From positions 372,001 to 436,000 of the forward strand of contig NZ_JAHPZX010000002.1 in assembly GCF_021325795.1 (NCBI RefSeq): a DNA stretch of 64,000 bases, in the 5' to 3' direction. This document shows, piece by piece, positions 61,705 through 64,000 of the stretch. Below the pieces are notes generated by a model that was given only the letters and a program-made list of their open reading frames with translations, did not search any database and was not told where the DNA came from. The stretch's first letter is position 1. Every line of letters starts with the position of its first letter. Source of the DNA: Bordetella sp. LUAb4. GTDB taxonomy: Bacteria; Pseudomonadota; Gammaproteobacteria; Burkholderiales; Burkholderiaceae_B. The position numbers were made by a program, and so were the translations under genes.

Positions 61705-63242
61705 GAGGGGGCCACCGCGGTGAAGTCGACCTGGCGGCCGCTATCGACCCAGGCATCCAGGTCGACCGTGTCTTCGCCGGGCACGCGCACCTTGGTGAAG
61801 GTGTGCTCGTGATACTTGACCGGCCGCGTTGCGTCCAGGCCCATCTTGGCACTGATGCCCTGCTCGTGCGCGGGCGCCACCTGGCCGGACTGCGCATCGG
61901 CCAGCGTCGTCGAAGGATCCAGGGCCGAGCCCTGGGCGCCGCTGATCACCACCAGGTCCCGGTCCGCCTGGAAACGCGTCGCCACCGCCCACTCCACCTG
62001 CTGCGGATCGTGAACCTCCACGTCGTCGTCGACCACGATCACCTGCTTGATGTCGTAATGCGCGCCGAAGGCACCGAGTATGACGTTCTTGGCCTGGCCT
62101 TCATGCGTCTTGCGCAGCTTGACGTACAAGTGATAGCGCCCCACGCCGCCGATGGATAGGTGAACATCCAGGACATTGGGAAAGCTGCGCTGCAGATGCG
62201 CCAGCAGCGTCGCTTCACGGGGAATGGAACCCAGCAGCAGATGTTCCATCTCGGCGGGGACGATGGTGTGGAAGATGGGCGACCGCCGGTGCGTGATCGC
62301 GTCCACGGAAATGACTTCGCGCTGTTCGCGCGCGCTGTAGTACTTGGGAAACTCGCCGAACGGCCCTTCCGCCTCGCGCACGCCATGCAGGATGCGGCCC
62401 TCGATGACGATCTCGGCGTCGGCCGGCACCTGCACGTCGTTGGTCAGGCAGCGCACCACCCGCAGTGGACTGCCGTGCAGCGCGCCCGCCACTTCCAGTT
62501 CGTCGCTGTCGATGGGCGTGATGGCCTGGGAGGCGAGCAAGGTCAGCGGGTCCGCGCCGATCACCACCGCCACGGGCAGATCCTGGCCGCGTTTCTCCGC
62601 CTCCTTATAGAAGGCCAGCAGGTGACGCGGCAGCATCAGGATGGCCATGCGGTCCTTGGCGTGCACCTGGATGCGGTTGATGGAAACGTTCTGCACGCCG
62701 GTCGCGGGGTTGCGCGCGATGACCATGCCCGCGGTGATGTAAGGGCCGTTGTCGTGTTCGCTGTGCGTGGGAACGGGCAGGATGGCGCGCACATCCGGCT
62801 CGCGCTGCACCACCTGCTGGCACGGCGCCTGGTCCCGCGGTACTTCACGCGAGGGCAGCGGCTCGGCCGCGGCATTGCGGAAGGCGGCCAGCAGTTCCGA
62901 CTCCGCCACGCCCATGGCCTCGGCGATCCAGGCGCGGCGCGACATGAAGCCCGAGACGACCGGCACCGCATGACCGCCAGGTTGAGGAAAATAGGCGGCC
63001 TGCCTGCCGTCCAGGCGCTTGGCAATGGCCGCCAGTTCATGCTCCAGGGCGGCACCCGGCTTGATGACGGCCAGGCGGTCCGTGGCGGACAGGTGCTTGA
63101 GCCAGCCGCGCAGATCAGTGTGCGGCGCCTGGCGGGGCTGCGAATTCGGCTGTGACCCAGGCGGTGACCCGGGCTGTGACCCAGGCTGAGCCTGTGGCTG
63201 GGGTTGCGGTTGAGATTGCCGTTGCGCTTGTGCTTGCGTCAT
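61701..63242 (-). CDS. UbiD-family prenyl-FMN-dependent decarboxylase
   Basis: The product is 513 aa. Residues 1-40 are a Gln/Pro/Ser low-complexity leader with tetrapeptide repeats; the UbiD fold starts at about residue 45. prFMN and metal-binding stretches are NVSINRIQVHAKDRM and the Glu-Arg-Glu region ILHGVREAEGPFGEFPKYY. It removes or adds CO2 on an aromatic or unsaturated acid. The adjacent acyl-CoA ligase suggests a CoA ester may be the true substrate. The start ATG 63240-63242 has a weak Shine-Dalgarno site. Confidence 0.93.
   Translation of the reverse strand: MTQAQAQRQSQPQPQPQAQPGSQPGSPPGSQPNSQPRQAPHTDLRGWLKHLSATDRLAVIKPGAALEHELAAIAKRLDGRQAAYFPQPGGHAVPVVSGFMSRRAWIAEAMGVAESELLAAFRNAAAEPLPSREVPRDQAPCQQVVQREPDVRAILPVPTHSEHDNGPYITAGMVIARNPATGVQNVSINRIQVHAKDRMAILMLPRHLLAFYKEAEKRGQDLPVAVVIGADPLTLLASQAITPIDSDELEVAGALHGSPLRVVRCLTNDVQVPADAEIVIEGRILHGVREAEGPFGEFPKYYSAREQREVISVDAITHRRSPIFHTIVPAEMEHLLLGSIPREATLLAHLQRSFPNVLDVHLSIGGVGRYHLYVKLRKTHEGQAKNVILGAFGAHYDIKQVIVVDDDVEVHDPQQVEWAVATRFQADRDLVVISGAQGSALDPSTTLADAQSGQVAPAHEQGISAKMGLDATRPVKYHEHTFTKVRVPGEDTVDLDAWVDSGRQVDFTAVAPS
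63148..63207 (-). repeat. 12-bp tandem repeat in the ubiD leader
   Basis: The plus-strand units are GGCTGTGACCCA, GGCGGTGACCCG, GGCTGTGACCCA, GGCTGAGCCTGT and GGCTGGGGTTGC. In the gene they encode tetrapeptides such as GSQP and GSPP. Units differ by one base from those after livF at 42514. Confidence 0.8.
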
Positions 63243-63285
63243 AGTCAGCTCGACGTGTCAGGTTGCGGGGGAGCCGTCCACGCGC

Positions 63286-64000
63286 CTACGCGGGCGCGCC
63301 GGTCGACGTATCAGGTTCGTATTCGCCGGCGGACAACTTGCGGCGCAAGACCTTGCCTACCGGGGACTTGGGGATTTCATTGACGAACACGTATTCACGC
63401 GGCCGCTTGAAATTCGGCAGATCGGAGCCCTGGCAGTACCGGTCCAGCTCGGCCGAATCCACGGCGGCCTTGCGCTTGACGAAAGCCACCACGCGTTGGC
63501 CCCAGCGCTCGTCCGGCATGCCCGCCACGCTCACCTCGTCCACCGCCGGATGCAAGGACAGCACGGACTCGATGTCCACCGGCGATATGTTCTCGCCACC
63601 GCTGATGATCATGTCATCGACGCGGCCAGTCACGTACAAGTCGCCATCCCGATCCACATAGCCGGTATCGCCAGTGCGGTACCACCCGTTGCGTATCGAC
63701 TTGGCATCGGCGTCCGGACGTTTCCAGTAGCCTTCGAACGCCTCGTCGCCCGCCAGGTCGGCAACGATCTCGCCTTCCACGCCGCGTGCCGCCAGCGCGT
63801 CGGCGGCGCCAGGATCATCGGCGCCCAGCGTCACGACCCGCAGGCGCGTATTGATGCCTGCCTTGCCCGCGCTGCCCGGCTTGCGCGTAGCGTCCGCATC
63901 GATCGCGACGGTGTAGATCTCCGACGACCCATAGTGGTTGACGAAGATGCGCGGCTGGAAGACGTGGTTCAAGCGCTGCAGCAGCGCATCATGCATCGGC
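63286..64000 (-). CDS. Acyl-CoA ligase (AMP-forming), C-terminal part
   Basis: The frame stays open past the window end, so only the last ~238 residues are seen. They hold the ANL-superfamily motifs GWYRTGDTGYVDRDGDLYVT (A7), GRVDDMIISGGENISPVDIE (A8) and the C-terminal Lys in PKSPVGKVLRRKL (A10). The enzyme makes a CoA thioester from an organic acid, ATP and CoA. It is immediately upstream of ubiD (43-bp gap), so activation probably precedes decarboxylation. The N-terminal substrate-specifying part is missing. Confidence 0.93.
   Translation of the reverse strand, partial: PMHDALLQRLNHVFQPRIFVNHYGSSEIYTVAIDADATRKPGSAGKAGINTRLRVVTLGADDPGAADALAARGVEGEIVADLAGDEAFEGYWKRPDADAKSIRNGWYRTGDTGYVDRDGDLYVTGRVDDMIISGGENISPVDIESVLSLHPAVDEVSVAGMPDERWGQRVVAFVKRKAAVDSAELDRYCQGSDLPNFKRPREYVFVNEIPKSPVGKVLRRKLSAGEYEPDTSTGAPA

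Overview
The window looks like a chromosomal, catabolism-rich accessory region of a high-GC betaproteobacterium, most likely Alcaligenaceae (Bordetella/Achromobacter group). This is an inference from two Bug (TctC-like) solute receptors, many LysR/GntR/TetR regulators paired with small catabolic operons, three family III CoA-transferases, a soluble NAD-dependent Fds formate dehydrogenase and a LivKHMGF-type importer. No rRNA, tRNA, CRISPR array, transposase or phage gene was seen.

Left part (1-11 kb): a partial cupin gene diverges from a GntR-family regulator with two winged-helix domains. A hypothetical gene follows. Next comes a ModE/periplasmic-molybdate-binding-type regulator divergent from fdsG-fdsB-fdsA-fdsD (molybdenum formate dehydrogenase), followed by an oxalate/formate-type MFS carrier. 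A palindrome resembling a ModE box lies in the divergent promoter region.

10.8-17.4 kb: a TetR regulator diverges from enoyl-CoA hydratase, family III CoA-transferase and a Bug receptor. A fumarylacetoacetase gene and a LysR gene close the block. Three copies of one 19-bp operator-like sequence bracket it, two in front of the hydratase and one in front of the fumarylacetoacetase.

17.4-28.8 kb: a minus-strand operon (MFS, FAH-family hydrolase, NTF2-like protein, ornithine-cyclodeaminase-like protein, HpaH-like hydratase, gentisate-dioxygenase-like bicupin, HpaI-like aldolase) resembles a complete ring-cleavage lower pathway for an aromatic compound that may carry nitrogen. It diverges from a GntR regulator followed by DUF2848, amidase and MFS genes.

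28.9-36 kb: mixed genes, including an HxlR/azoreductase pair, a ketopantoate-reductase-like protein, a membrane coiled-coil protein, a DUF4142 protein, an APC permease, an orphan AapJ-like amino-acid receptor and a LysR regulator.

36.2-46.8 kb: a long plus-strand cluster. It holds an AtzG/AtzE-like two-subunit amidase, a LivKHMGF-type ABC importer, an SDR, a PhyH-type oxygenase, a PuuE-like deacetylase, an epimerase and a flavin-reductase-like protein. It is a candidate import-and-degradation pathway for an amide or cyclic ureide.

46.8-53 kb: DsbA-fold isomerase, Bug receptor, CoA-transferase, GST, LysR and a second CoA-transferase. 53-57 kb: small hypothetical genes in a lower-GC patch, then a large CheB-CheR-PAS protein. 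57-64 kb: a minus-strand operon of acyl-CoA ligase (cut by the window end), UbiD, UbiX, enoyl-CoA hydratase, GMC oxidoreductase and MHS-family transporter. This suggests CoA activation and prenyl-FMN-dependent decarboxylation of an aromatic or unsaturated acid.

A recurring oddity is the number of short tandem repeats, many of period 12 and in frame as tetrapeptides. They occur in protein linkers and also in intergenic DNA.
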